From contig CAYRPN010000027.1 of NCBI GenBank assembly GCA_964426135.1, positions 1 to 53,682 of the forward strand: a DNA stretch of 53,682 nt, read 5' to 3'. The translations under genes and the position numbers were made by a program. Source of the DNA: CAYRPN01 sp964426135 (GTDB lineage: Bacteria > Planctomycetota > Phycisphaerae > Phycisphaerales > Phycisphaeraceae). The notes under the pieces are model-generated. The model was given only the letters and a program-made list of their open reading frames with translations. It made no database searches and was not told the origin of the DNA. Below, one piece after another: positions 35,755-43,811 of the stretch; the stretch's first letter is position 1, and the number at the start of each line of letters is the position of its first letter.

Positions 35755-35934
35755 GATGAATGGGGTGAGATGAGGAGAGAGACTGAGGGGGTGAGGGGGT
35801 GAGGGGGTGAGGGGGTGAAGGGGTGACGACATGAATTGCAAATTGAAAATTTTCAATTTGCAATTTTCAATTTGCAATCGACCTCACCCGCTCACCCCCT
35901 CACCTTGTCACCCCCATCCCTCATCCCGCACCCC
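35755..35934. repeat. Nested GTGAGGGG array around an AATTGAAAATT core
   Basis: 35785-35825: five GTGAGGGG units. Core: CAAATTGAAAATTTTCAATT and TGCAATTTTCAATTTGCAAT (35837-35878). Right: CTCACCCCCTCACC and CCTCATCC units (35888-35940), mirroring the left. The Rieske stop TGA is in the right array. Confidence 0.88.
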
Positions 35935-36303
35935 TCATCCGCCCAATCGCGCCTGCACCTTGCCGTCGACGACGCGCACCGGATAGGTCTTCACCTGGTA
36001 CGCCTCGGCGTCGGGACATTTGCCGCTGTTCACATCAAACGGCCAGGCGTGCCACGGACAGATCACGCAGTCGTCGACGATGTGGCCGGCGGACAAACTG
36101 CCGCCGGCGTGCGGGCAGTGGTCGTCCATCACGCGGAAGGGCGGGCTCGTCGGTTCCGAGCCGCCCTTCACCTCCAAGCGCATCACGGCGATCGCGCGGT
36201 GCCCGACTTCGATGTACTTGCCGCCGCCGACGGGCACTTCGTGGGCGTAGCAGAGGTCGGTCCAACTCGTATTGCCGAATTGATTCTGAAGATTTGCAGT
36301 CAT
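35935..36303 (-). CDS. Rieske [2Fe-2S] ferredoxin-like protein (NirD type)
   Basis: 122 aa from ATG 36303 (MTANLQNQFGNTSWTDLCYA). The Rieske cluster ligands are C63-x-H65 in DDHCPHAGGSL and C82-x2-H85 in DDCVICPWHAWPFD. The short length, lacking a signal peptide, indicates a soluble electron carrier or small subunit, like NirD or biphenyl-dioxygenase ferredoxin. No oxidase or reductase lies next to it. Its last codons GGA TGA are already part of the downstream repeat. Confidence 0.9.
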   Translation of the reverse strand: MTANLQNQFGNTSWTDLCYAHEVPVGGGKYIEVGHRAIAVMRLEVKGGSEPTSPPFRVMDDHCPHAGGSLSAGHIVDDCVICPWHAWPFDVNSGKCPDAEAYQVKTYPVRVVDGKVQARLGG

Positions 36304-36323
36304 GGATAGATCGGCGCGATGAA

Positions 36324-36845
36324 TCATTTCTCGCTTTGGCTGCGTCGTTTGATCGTCAGGAATCGCTCGAAAGATTCATGCAAGGTCAGGCTGCGAAGCA
36401 GGGATTCATCAATTGCCGTGTGCTTGCAGATTTCGGAGAGGTCGTAGTCGTCTTGTTGGCGACCTGCGCGCAGCTTCATTGCAATCAGGTCATGCACATC
36501 CACAATGCGAATCGCCCGACCGGCCAGCGTTGTCGTGGCAGCCCGCTGTATCATGCCTGCGACAAACTCATCTTTCCAGATGTCGATCTGCATGCCGCTG
36601 ACGTGATACAGCTTCCAGGTGCAGGTCGGATCGAAGTGATGCTCGCGCATCATTCGTGGATTGGCGTCAAGTATGGCCTGGTGATCCGGTGCCGCGATGA
36701 AGTCGACGTCCTCCGTAAAACGCGCCCGGCCATAACACATTGCGGCGATGCCGCCGACCAACGCGTAATTGATCTGAAGCGATTCAAAGAGTGCCACGGC
36801 ATCCAGCATGGCTCGGGTCAAGTCGGCGGGGGGGCTGGGTTGCAT
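36324..36845 (-). CDS. Nucleotidyltransferase (AbiEii/DUF6036-like)
   Basis: 173 aa from the ATG at 36845; an upstream ATG at 36944 gives 206 aa. The minimal nucleotidyltransferase core is visible: YALVGGIAAMCYGRARFTED with GG at 31-32, and EDVDFI with D46 and D48, then DIWKDEFV and a basic VHDLIAMKLRAGRQQDDYDL. This is the pattern of MNT-like and AbiEii-like proteins, often parts of toxin-antitoxin pairs. No antitoxin-like partner is next to it; the Rieske gene follows after 20 bases. Confidence 0.8.
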   Translation of the reverse strand: MQPSPPADLTRAMLDAVALFESLQINYALVGGIAAMCYGRARFTEDVDFIAAPDHQAILDANPRMMREHHFDPTCTWKLYHVSGMQIDIWKDEFVAGMIQRAATTTLAGRAIRIVDVHDLIAMKLRAGRQQDDYDLSEICKHTAIDESLLRSLTLHESFERFLTIKRRSQSEK

Positions 36846-37017
36846 CAGCAGTTCTCGCTGGAACCGGCGACCGCGATCGATTCGCTGACAGACCGCAGTC
36901 AGGTCGGCGTGCAGAGCGCAGGTTGCTTCATGTGCGGGCGTCATGGAAATCCCTGCCGTGATGAATCACGGCTGGCTGCCTCTTATTTTAGGGCGAATCA
37001 AGACGCGATGAAATGTC

Positions 37018-38262
37018 TCACCGATAATCCAGCGCCGGCACCACTTTGCCGTCCGCTTCGCGTTCCCACTTCAGCGTCGGCTGCGGACGCAGGCCTTGGG
37101 CTGTAATGCGCGGGGGCAGGGCGCTGGCGCCGGACTCGAGCAGTTCAAAGCTGCCCGTGCTGCCGTTGGCGCGGGAGAAGACCCACAGCGACGGATCGGT
37201 CGCGCTGATCTCGGTGCGCACGCCGTTCTCGATCCGCACCGCGCGGAAGCCCAGCGCGGTGAGGCGGTTCCGCAGTCCATCCGCCGAGTCGGGCACCGCT
37301 TCGCCGCGCTGCTTCAAGAGCAGCACGCCCTCGGCGAGGAACCGCATCCGGCCGACCGCCACATCCACCGCATCGGGCTGAAGCTGCGACACGAACTGAT
37401 CCCACTGCCTGCGGAACGCGGCCGCATCCTCGGCGCCGAATGCGTGCTTGAACGCCTTGGCCTGATCCATGCCCTTGCCGATGGCGACCAGATATTTCTC
37501 GAATGGATCGCGATACCGGCCGTCCTGCGCGTGAATCAGAAAATAAACCATCGCCCACGACTGGTCGTACTGCAACCTGCCGCGATCGGGATTGCGCACG
37601 AGATTCAGATGCCACTGCCCCGGCTGCATCGCCATGATGAGGTCGAAGTCGATGATGCGGCGATTGAGCACAGCGTCCTTGAGCGTCTCGATGCGACGGG
37701 AACTCGCCATGCCGATGCGGAGTTTGCCGTTGACCAGGATCGCGTCACCGAAATATTCCGCCAGTCCTTCATTGACCCAGGTGGGAATCGCCACGCCGAT
37801 GTGGGCGAACGCGAACTGATGGAAGCCTTCGTGTTGCAGAGTTTCGAGCGTGACCCACTGCGGGCGATCCTCGACCCATGTGGCCAGGCCGCGGGCGTCG
37901 GGCCGGATGAAGAAGATGCCGCCGGTGCCGGTCGCGTCGACGCCCTTCTGCTGCATGAAGGCGAGGTACTGCTGCTGCGTGCGGAAGAGATACAGAGGCA
38001 TGCGCGCCGCGTCGCGCTCGCTGGCGGCGAAAGCGCGGAAGCGGTGCGCATATTCGCCATAGACCGCGTCCATGTGCCGGGCGATGTCGCCGGCCTTCTT
38101 CGGGTCCACGTTCGAGAAGAGATCGTAGTGCTGCGTCGAGGTCGCCTTGAGCACGATCTCGGCGGCGTGTCCCGCCGTGCCGGCAACGGCCAGCAGCAGC
38201 ACCGCGATCGCGCCCGCCGACCCGCGCCAGAACCCGCCGATTCGATGGGATGTGGTGGCCAT
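37018..38262 (-). CDS. Exported DUF1570 metalloprotease-like protein
   Basis: 414 aa with a signal peptide (hydrophobic 14-31, ending AGHAA). The zinc-binding site is HEGFH at 144-148 with a likely third ligand in WVNEGLAEYF (E165/E169), the layout of the DUF1570/gluzincin group common in Planctomycetota. Conserved FRTQQQYLAFMQQ precedes it. The C-terminal third after about 290 shows repeated RMRFLAEGVLLLKQRGEAVP-like segments and no recognisable domain. The probable location is the cell envelope. Confidence 0.87.
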   Translation of the reverse strand: MATTSHRIGGFWRGSAGAIAVLLLAVAGTAGHAAEIVLKATSTQHYDLFSNVDPKKAGDIARHMDAVYGEYAHRFRAFAASERDAARMPLYLFRTQQQYLAFMQQKGVDATGTGGIFFIRPDARGLATWVEDRPQWVTLETLQHEGFHQFAFAHIGVAIPTWVNEGLAEYFGDAILVNGKLRIGMASSRRIETLKDAVLNRRIIDFDLIMAMQPGQWHLNLVRNPDRGRLQYDQSWAMVYFLIHAQDGRYRDPFEKYLVAIGKGMDQAKAFKHAFGAEDAAAFRRQWDQFVSQLQPDAVDVAVGRMRFLAEGVLLLKQRGEAVPDSADGLRNRLTALGFRAVRIENGVRTEISATDPSLWVFSRANGSTGSFELLESGASALPPRITAQGLRPQPTLKWEREADGKVVPALDYR

Positions 38263-38447
38263 CGATCATCGCATCGGTCCGGAAAACACGTGGGTTTCGA
38301 TGCTGATATCGGTGCTTGATGAAAAGATCGGAGCAGTGTCCGATTGCGACGGTTGTTGCGCTGGTGGGATGTGCGCGGGGACTGACGAACTGAAAATCCA
38401 CGCTTTCACTTGCACGGAGAAACCAGAAACGCAAGGTGGTGACAAAC
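38263..38447. other. Gap between DUF1570 and purM
   Basis: 185 bp. No gene, hairpin element or repeat is recognised here, in contrast to most gaps of this window. It may contain the DUF1570 promoter. Confidence 0.4.
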
Positions 38448-39614
38448 TCACCGCACCTTCAGCGTATCCCCATCGAACGTGATTCCCAGCGGCTCGATCA
38501 CCACCGCCTTGCGATCTCCCTGTTGCTCGACGACACCCGCCTGCCACGCGGTGTAGCCCGTCTGCTGCGCGGCTTGCAGCGTGCGCTCGACATCGGCCGG
38601 CGACACGTACACGGCAAAACCGACACCCATGTTGAAGGTGGCGTAGGCGTCATAATCGGACAGGCCGGCGGCTTGCTGGATCGTGGCGAAGACGGCGGGT
38701 GTCTGAGCGTCTTTCGTTGTCCGGCCCTCACCCCAGCCCTCTCCCGTCCCCCGGTGGGGGAGAGGGGGTCGGAGCTTCGCAATTCGGTAGACAAACGCGG
38801 CCTTCGCCCGCATCAGTTTGCGCCAGCCGTGGCCCGTCACATGCACCGCGTAGTGCAGCGGGATGTCGGCCTGCTGGCAGGCCTGCACGAAGCGCACGTA
38901 GATCACCGACGGATCGAGCAGCGCTTCGCCGTACGCGCGGCCGTCGGCGATGGGCGTGAGGTAGCCCTGCGGCAATCGCTCCGCAATCGCCCGGCAAAGC
39001 GTCAGACCGTTGGTCTGCACGCCGCTGGACGCGAGGAAAATCATCGCATCGCCCGCCTGGATGTTTTCGAGGATGCGATGCTGCTTCGGCTTGATGCGTC
39101 CCACCGCCGAGCCGCCCAGCAGAATCGCGGCGGGATCGACGATGCCCTTGAGCGCCGGCGTCTCGCCGCCGCCCCAGACCGCGCCGGCCTGCCGGCAACC
39201 TTCGGCGAAGCCCGCCGCCAGGTCCGCCGCCCGCTCCTCGTGTGCGAACCACCGCGTGTCGCCCACCGCCGCGTGCATCGCCACCGCCAGCGGCAGCGCG
39301 CCGACCGTGATCATGTCGTTCACAATCGTTGCCACCAGGTCGATGCCGATGGGGTTGTAAAAACTGCGGCCGGTCCGTTCAAGCATGGCGTCCGCAACGA
39401 GGTTTTTCGTTCCCAGCCCTTCTTCGACGAGCGCGAGATATTCATCGTCCGCTTCGAGCAGGTACGCGCTTTCGCCGCGGATGCCGGCCGGTTCGCTGAC
39501 GCCGTGGGCGCTGAGCGTCGGGATCGTCGACGCGCCTTCGCGCTGGCAGGCGCGCTTGAACGCATCGAGTACGTCGTAGTTCACGCCGGTCTGTTCGTAG
39601 CGAAGAGTGGCCAT
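38448..39614 (-). CDS. purM: Phosphoribosylformylglycinamidine cyclo-ligase with in-frame repeat insert
   Basis: 388 aa from ATG 39614 (MATLRYEQTGVNYDVLDAFK); family members are about 345. It closes the imidazole ring of FGAM to give AIR in purine synthesis. Motifs: NPIGIDLVATIVNDMITVGA, VWGGGETPALKG, HVTGHGWRKLMR, and YATFNMGVGFAVYV. Between AAFVYRIAKL and TPAVFATIQQ, where relatives have a few residues, there is PPLPHRGTGEGWGEGRTTKD, encoded by a copy of the G/C-rich hairpin repeat (38721-38774). The site is a surface loop before the C-terminal domain, so activity may survive. Confidence 0.94.
   Translation of the reverse strand: MATLRYEQTGVNYDVLDAFKRACQREGASTIPTLSAHGVSEPAGIRGESAYLLEADDEYLALVEEGLGTKNLVADAMLERTGRSFYNPIGIDLVATIVNDMITVGALPLAVAMHAAVGDTRWFAHEERAADLAAGFAEGCRQAGAVWGGGETPALKGIVDPAAILLGGSAVGRIKPKQHRILENIQAGDAMIFLASSGVQTNGLTLCRAIAERLPQGYLTPIADGRAYGEALLDPSVIYVRFVQACQQADIPLHYAVHVTGHGWRKLMRAKAAFVYRIAKLRPPLPHRGTGEGWGEGRTTKDAQTPAVFATIQQAAGLSDYDAYATFNMGVGFAVYVSPADVERTLQAAQQTGYTAWQAGVVEQQGDRKAVVIEPLGITFDGDTLKVR
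38721..38774. repeat. G/C-rich hairpin repeat, copy 3, in frame inside purM
   Basis: CCCTCACCCCAGCCCTCTCC faces GGTGGGGGAGAGGGGG. Relative to purM it has the same orientation and frame (GEGWGEG) as the copy in the radical SAM gene. Confidence 0.9.
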
Positions 39615-39654
39615 GGCGGACGTTGTAAGGCGAAGGCGGAGGGAGGTCAATGGG

Positions 39655-39831
39655 ATGAGGAGGTGAGTGGGTGAGTGGGCGAGGGCGGGAGTGGGTGAGT
39701 GGGTGAGTGGGTGAGTGGGTGAGTGGGTGAGGGCGTGACCCATCCTGATACATGCACAATGTCCGGCGGCAGCCGTTTAGCCGTCGAGCTTTGCTCGACG
39801 CGACGAACCCGCTCACTCGCTCGTCACCCCT
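39655..39831. repeat. GTGAGTGG tandem array and GTTTAGC hairpin
   Basis: 39662-39735: about nine 8-bp units GTGAGTGG (one block disturbed to CGAGGGCGG). 39775-39805: GTTTAGCCGTCGAGCTTTGC then TCGACGCGACG. 39811-39831: a degenerate reverse array that leads into the stop codon of the GNAT gene. Confidence 0.9.
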
Positions 39832-40761
39832 TCACGCCGTCTCCGGCATGAAAGTGGGCATCACCACGCCCTTGGGCTCGGTCCACGGGCCGCGGCACTG
39901 GGCCATGTGCAGTTCGCAATTGCGGGCTCCCCAGGCGTACAACTGCTGCACGAGTTTGTCGCAATGGCACGGCACCAGCCAGACGGGTGTGCAGCCGCGG
40001 CGATGGTTGAGTTCCGCGAGGATGAGCGCGGCGGCATGCGACTGGTCCCGCATCACGCCGGGGCCGAGCATCGTGCTGGCCGGGTGAGCGACGGAGACAA
40101 GAAAGCCTTCAAGCCTGCCGCCGACTCCTTCGAGGATCGAGGCGTGCCAGATGTTTCGCCGATTCTCGAGGAAATAGCGGTAGTCCTTCTCCCGCTCGAT
40201 GCCGGTCAATTCGCGCTCCAGCGCCGCCATGCGCGGCGCGTCGGCCAGGGTTGCGGGCCTGACGCGATCGCTGCCGCGCGGGGCCGGTGCGATCAGACCG
40301 TCGCTGGGCACGGTCAGCAGCATGTCCTGAAACAGCATGCGAGGCACGAACCCGGCGCGGTTGTAGAGCGAGAATGAGTCGAGGTTCACCGCGCTGGACA
40401 CCAGCCGCAGCGGCAACCCCGCGCGATCGGCGAATGCCACGATGAAGTCGAGCAGCGTTCGGGCCACGCGCTGCCCGCTGTAGTTCGGATGCACGTTCAT
40501 GATGCCCAGCGAGACGTGCGTCGGCCGGGGATGGTAGAAACAGGAGCCTGCGACCCGGCCCGTCTCGCCGCTGATCGCCAGCACGCAGCAGCCGGGATCG
40601 AGGTCTTCGTACACCTCGCAGAAAAGCGTCGTGTGCTGAGGCGGGGCGGTGAAGATCGCCGGTCGGCCGCGCGACTGATACCAGAAGTTTGTCGAGACGT
40701 GGATCAACTCAGCCACTTGCGGCCAGTCGTCGCGGGTCATCGCTCGCAGGTGCATCGACAT
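39832..40761 (-). CDS. Double-GNAT acetyltransferase
   Basis: 309 aa from ATG 40761 (MSMHLRAMTRDDWPQVAELI). It overlaps the upstream stop as TGATG, so it is translationally coupled. The first GNAT domain (1-140) includes LGIMNVHPNYSGQRVARTLL, the acetyl-CoA pyrophosphate loop (Q/R-x-x-G/A form), and SLYNRAGFVPR. The second (about 165-300) is a degenerate GNAT starting RVRPATLADAPRMAALEREL. The acceptor is unknown. The stop TGA is the beginning of a repeat array. Confidence 0.85.
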   Translation of the reverse strand: MSMHLRAMTRDDWPQVAELIHVSTNFWYQSRGRPAIFTAPPQHTTLFCEVYEDLDPGCCVLAISGETGRVAGSCFYHPRPTHVSLGIMNVHPNYSGQRVARTLLDFIVAFADRAGLPLRLVSSAVNLDSFSLYNRAGFVPRMLFQDMLLTVPSDGLIAPAPRGSDRVRPATLADAPRMAALERELTGIEREKDYRYFLENRRNIWHASILEGVGGRLEGFLVSVAHPASTMLGPGVMRDQSHAAALILAELNHRRGCTPVWLVPCHCDKLVQQLYAWGARNCELHMAQCRGPWTEPKGVVMPTFMPETA

Positions 40762-41846
40762 CACTCTTTGGTCCAGGTGGTCTTCGAGGAAATCTCCGCC
40801 AGCGCTTCGATCTCGACTTTCGTCGTTCGTTCCGCGACGGACACTTCCATTTCGCCGGTCAGCGGAATCTTCAGCGCGTCGCACACGATGCTTGTCGGGT
40901 GCCCCGCGTCGATGTCGAAGTGGATCGTGGTCTGTCCCTTGGTGCTTGCGGGCTTGAAACTCAGCGTCACCTTCGCCGGCCGCTTGGCGTCACGCAGATC
41001 GTCCTCGATCAGTTCCGCAAGCACCTCCGCGCGGCGATCGGCATGGATGAAGTAGTCGGAGGAATCCTTAAATGTCGCCACGGCGCGACCATCGGCCTGG
41101 CTGACCGAATCCAGCGTGAGTGTGCTCTTGCGGTTCAGGTGCAACCCGAACGCTTCAACAACGACGTCGGATCGCTCCAGTCGTCCGCCTGCGGTCGACG
41201 GGGATCTGCCGCGGTCACGGACCATTTGAAAGACGCCCGCGACCGCCATTGCCGGCACATCCTCAGCCGGCATGAGTCGCTTCATCGCTCGGAGCATCGA
41301 CTTGGTCACCGGCGTTTCCGCCGGCAAGTTCGAGTAGAGTTTGCCTTCGATAGAGGGCTTGCCAATCAGGGCGCCATCGCGAGTGACCTGAGCCGTGACC
41401 CGCTGATCCAGCAGGTTCGCTGCGAACTTCTCCATCAACTCCTTCACATCGCGGCCGGCCAACATGGCATGCGTGGATTTGATGTTCACTTCAACGTGCT
41501 TCGTGTCCCCGTCGCGCCGAGCGACGTAGTGCATGGTGCGCCCCGCACTGGTCGAGGTTACATCGATGCTGTCGAGAGTGAGTTCGGCGATGAAGAAATC
41601 GGCATCGGCGGCGCCCTGGGGAATCGTCATCCTGCGAACGATTTTCTCCTCGCGCTGCTCCGTTTCGACGACCGGATCATCGCCCTGACGGCGCGTGGTG
41701 GTCGTGATGATGGTTTTGGATTCCGTGGACAGGGTGAACCGGTCGCCGGCCTGGGGTTTCCAGCGAATCGACTCCTGGCCATGCGACGCGGAAGCGTTGC
41801 TGTGCAGGATGGCAAGGACGCAGAGCCAGAATGCTCGGTTGATCAT
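40761..41846 (-). CDS. Secreted protein of unknown function, 361 aa
   Basis: The start is ATG 41846 (MINRAFWLCVLAILHSNASA), giving a clean signal peptide. The mature protein begins ESIRWKPQAGDRFTLSTESK and consists mostly of beta-strand-like segments, ending in EMEVSVAERTTKVEIEALAE. The WKPQAGDRFTL...D...TLTLDSV pattern recalls envelope proteins of planctomycetes that carry a lipocalin-like or DUF6263-like fold, but no family is certain. It is coupled to the GNAT gene by a TGATG overlap. Confidence 0.7.
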   Translation of the reverse strand: MINRAFWLCVLAILHSNASASHGQESIRWKPQAGDRFTLSTESKTIITTTTRRQGDDPVVETEQREEKIVRRMTIPQGAADADFFIAELTLDSIDVTSTSAGRTMHYVARRDGDTKHVEVNIKSTHAMLAGRDVKELMEKFAANLLDQRVTAQVTRDGALIGKPSIEGKLYSNLPAETPVTKSMLRAMKRLMPAEDVPAMAVAGVFQMVRDRGRSPSTAGGRLERSDVVVEAFGLHLNRKSTLTLDSVSQADGRAVATFKDSSDYFIHADRRAEVLAELIEDDLRDAKRPAKVTLSFKPASTKGQTTIHFDIDAGHPTSIVCDALKIPLTGEMEVSVAERTTKVEIEALAEISSKTTWTKE

Positions 41847-41896
41847 GGCGGGACTCCCGATGCGCTTGCGGATGATATCGGCCTCGGCTCGCGCGG

Positions 41897-43123
41897 TCAT
41901 TCGGTCGTTTCGTTGCGATGTTCGTGCCGCAACTGCCCGCACGCCGCGGCGATGTCCCGGCCCCGGCTGGCGCGGATGTGCACATTCACCCGCGCGTTCC
42001 GCAGGATCGTTTGAAACTTCAGCACATCCTCCGTGTGAGGGCGATCGAACGGCAGGCCCTTCACTTCGTTGTAGCGGATCAGGTTCACGTTGGCCCGCAG
42101 CGAGCGCGCGATGGAGACGAGCTGCCGGGCGTGTTCCTGCTTGTCGTTCACGCCGCCCAGCAGGATGTACTCCAGCGTGATCTCGCGGCCGGTGCGATCG
42201 AAGTAGTGGCGGCCCGCGTCGAGCAACTGCTCGATCGTCACATAGTTGGCCCACGGAATCAGTTGCCTTCGAATCGCGTCATTGGGCGCGTGCAGGCTGA
42301 TCGCCAGCGTCACAGGCAGTTCCATCTCCGCAAGGCGACGCATTTGTGCCGGCAGGCCCACGGTGCTGATGGTGATCCGGCGGGCGGAAATGCCCAGGCC
42401 CCAGTCGGCGTTGAGCGTGCGGATCGCGCGGGCGACGTTGCTGAAATTCGCCAGCGGCTCGCCCATGCCCATGAACACGACGTTGCTGATGCGTCCCACG
42501 CCTTGCAGCGTGCCCAGTCGCCAGACCTGCTCGATGATCTGGCCCGCGGTCAGATCGCCATCGAGTCCGCCAAGCCCCGACGCACAGAACTTGCAGCCGA
42601 CCGGGCAGCCGACCTGGCTGGAGATGCACGCGGTGCGGCGGGTCGAGCCGCGATCGCCGCTGTCGCCGTCGTCCTCATCGACAGGAATCATCACGCATTC
42701 GGTTTGCCGGCGCGGGTCGAGACCCGGGAGTTCTGAGTCTTGCGCCGCAGGATCGTCGGCAGAGCGCGCGGGCAAGCTCATGACTCGCGGCATCGCTTGC
42801 CGCGGCTCAACCATCTGCTCTGCCTCTTGCCTCCTGCCTGCTGTCTCTTGTCTCCCGTCTTCCTCCCACTGCATCAGCAATTTCTGCACGCCGTCCGTTG
42901 CGACCTGATGCCGGACAATCCCACCGACGGTGAAACGCAGCGTTTCCACAAGTGCCGCGCGGTCCGATTTGGAGAGATTCGTCATCCGCGACGGGTCGGC
43001 GATTTTCTTCTGATAGACCCAGTTCACCACCTGATCCGCGCGGTAGGTCGGCATGGCGTGCCGCCCGAGCAACTCGCGCAGTTCGTCGCGCGTCAAATCG
43101 AAAAAGTGTACGGACGGCGTCAT
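41897..43123 (-). CDS. rlmN: 23S rRNA/tRNA adenine-C2 methyltransferase RlmN with repeat-derived insert
   Basis: 408 aa from ATG 43123 (MTPSVHFFDLTRDELRELLG); typical RlmN is 350-380. It is a radical SAM enzyme that methylates A2503 of 23S rRNA and A37 of some tRNAs. Cluster cysteines are C173, C177 and C180 in VGCPVGCKFCASGLGGLDGD; the GMGEPLANF and SLHAPNDAIRRQLIP motifs follow. Between KLLMQWEE and TECVMIP (normally a few residues) about 52 residues are inserted (89-140), encoded by a heptamer array and a hairpin. A second small insert DEDDGDSGDRGS follows CVMIPV. Confidence 0.95.
   Translation of the reverse strand: MTPSVHFFDLTRDELRELLGRHAMPTYRADQVVNWVYQKKIADPSRMTNLSKSDRAALVETLRFTVGGIVRHQVATDGVQKLLMQWEEDGRQETAGRRQEAEQMVEPRQAMPRVMSLPARSADDPAAQDSELPGLDPRRQTECVMIPVDEDDGDSGDRGSTRRTACISSQVGCPVGCKFCASGLGGLDGDLTAGQIIEQVWRLGTLQGVGRISNVVFMGMGEPLANFSNVARAIRTLNADWGLGISARRITISTVGLPAQMRRLAEMELPVTLAISLHAPNDAIRRQLIPWANYVTIEQLLDAGRHYFDRTGREITLEYILLGGVNDKQEHARQLVSIARSLRANVNLIRYNEVKGLPFDRPHTEDVLKFQTILRNARVNVHIRASRGRDIAAACGQLRHEHRNETTE
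42783..42867. repeat. Hairpin plus heptamer array within rlmN
   Basis: 42783-42807: ACTCGCGGCATCGCTTGCCG then CGGCTC. 42817-42867: degenerate CTGCCTC/TTGTCTC heptamers, the reverse complement of the 1387-1469 kind (GAGGCAG, GAGACAA). Both are in frame with rlmN. Confidence 0.85.
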
Positions 43124-43133
43124 GGCGGCTATT

Positions 43134-43195
43134 GTAGGAGCAATCGGAAACGCGATCGGATTGCTCCCTTTCGGCGTGTTCCCGGTCGCTCCTAC
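43134..43195. repeat. GTAG-headed hairpin between rlmN and the DoxX gene
   Basis: GTAGGAGCAATCGG is mirrored by CGGTCGCTCCTAC at the other end, with a second internal match (CGATCGGATTGCTCC). The element fills the 82-bp divergent promoter region. Confidence 0.75.
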
Positions 43196-43205
43196 AGGAC
43201 TTCCC

Positions 43206-43745
43206 ATGAACTGCGGCGGCATCAAGTGCGTTCTCAACTCTCTCGGCCTGCTGGCGGCACGCGCGGCGGTCGGCTCCATGATGGTGATCGGGCACGGCTG
43301 GGGAAAACTCGCCATGCTCAAGGCCGACCCCGTGGAGTTCGCCGACCCTTTCGGCTGGGGGCCGCGCACCAGCCTGATCCTCTGCATCGTCGGCGAAGTC
43401 GTCGCGCCCGCCATGATCGCCCTGGGTCTGTTCACGCGACCGGCGGCGCTGGGGGCCGCGTTCACCATGGGCGTCGCGGCGTTTCACGCCCACGCCGCCG
43501 ATCCGCTCTTCATCCCCATGGGCGGCGGACGGGCGAAGGAACTGGCGCTGCTCTACATGATTCCATTCGCCCTCTTTTTCTTCACCGGCCCCGGCAAGCT
43601 TTCGGTCGATGCCCTGATCTTCCGCAGGAAGGCCGCCGCTTGCGCCGCCACGTCCGCCGGCAGCGCCACGTCGGCCACGCAGGGAGCCGCGCCTCGTCCC
43701 GAGACCCCCGGCGCCGCGGAAAAGCCCCCGAGGAACATGATCTGA
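43206..43745 (+). CDS. DoxX family membrane protein
   Basis: 179 aa from ATG 43206. It has four hydrophobic helices with the DoxX pattern: AARAAVGSMMVIGHGWGKLA, then CIVGEVVAPAMIALGLFTRP and AAFTMGVAAFHAHAADPLF. DoxX proteins are linked to redox balance or quinone chemistry, but the bacterial role is loosely defined. The C-terminal 35 residues are Ala/Ser/Pro-rich and probably disordered. Confidence 0.88.
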   Translation: MNCGGIKCVLNSLGLLAARAAVGSMMVIGHGWGKLAMLKADPVEFADPFGWGPRTSLILCIVGEVVAPAMIALGLFTRPAALGAAFTMGVAAFHAHAADPLFIPMGGGRAKELALLYMIPFALFFFTGPGKLSVDALIFRRKAAACAATSAGSATSATQGAAPRPETPGAAEKPPRNMI

Positions 43746-43811
43746 ACGGGCACACTCCGTACGGGCGGCCGGCGCCATGACCGCCTCGCGGCTTTCTGCT
43801 AAAAAGCCCGC

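Noticed and set aside
36324..36845. A complete AbiE toxin-antitoxin system
   Set aside because: Only the nucleotidyltransferase is present. No AbiEi-like antitoxin adjoins it.
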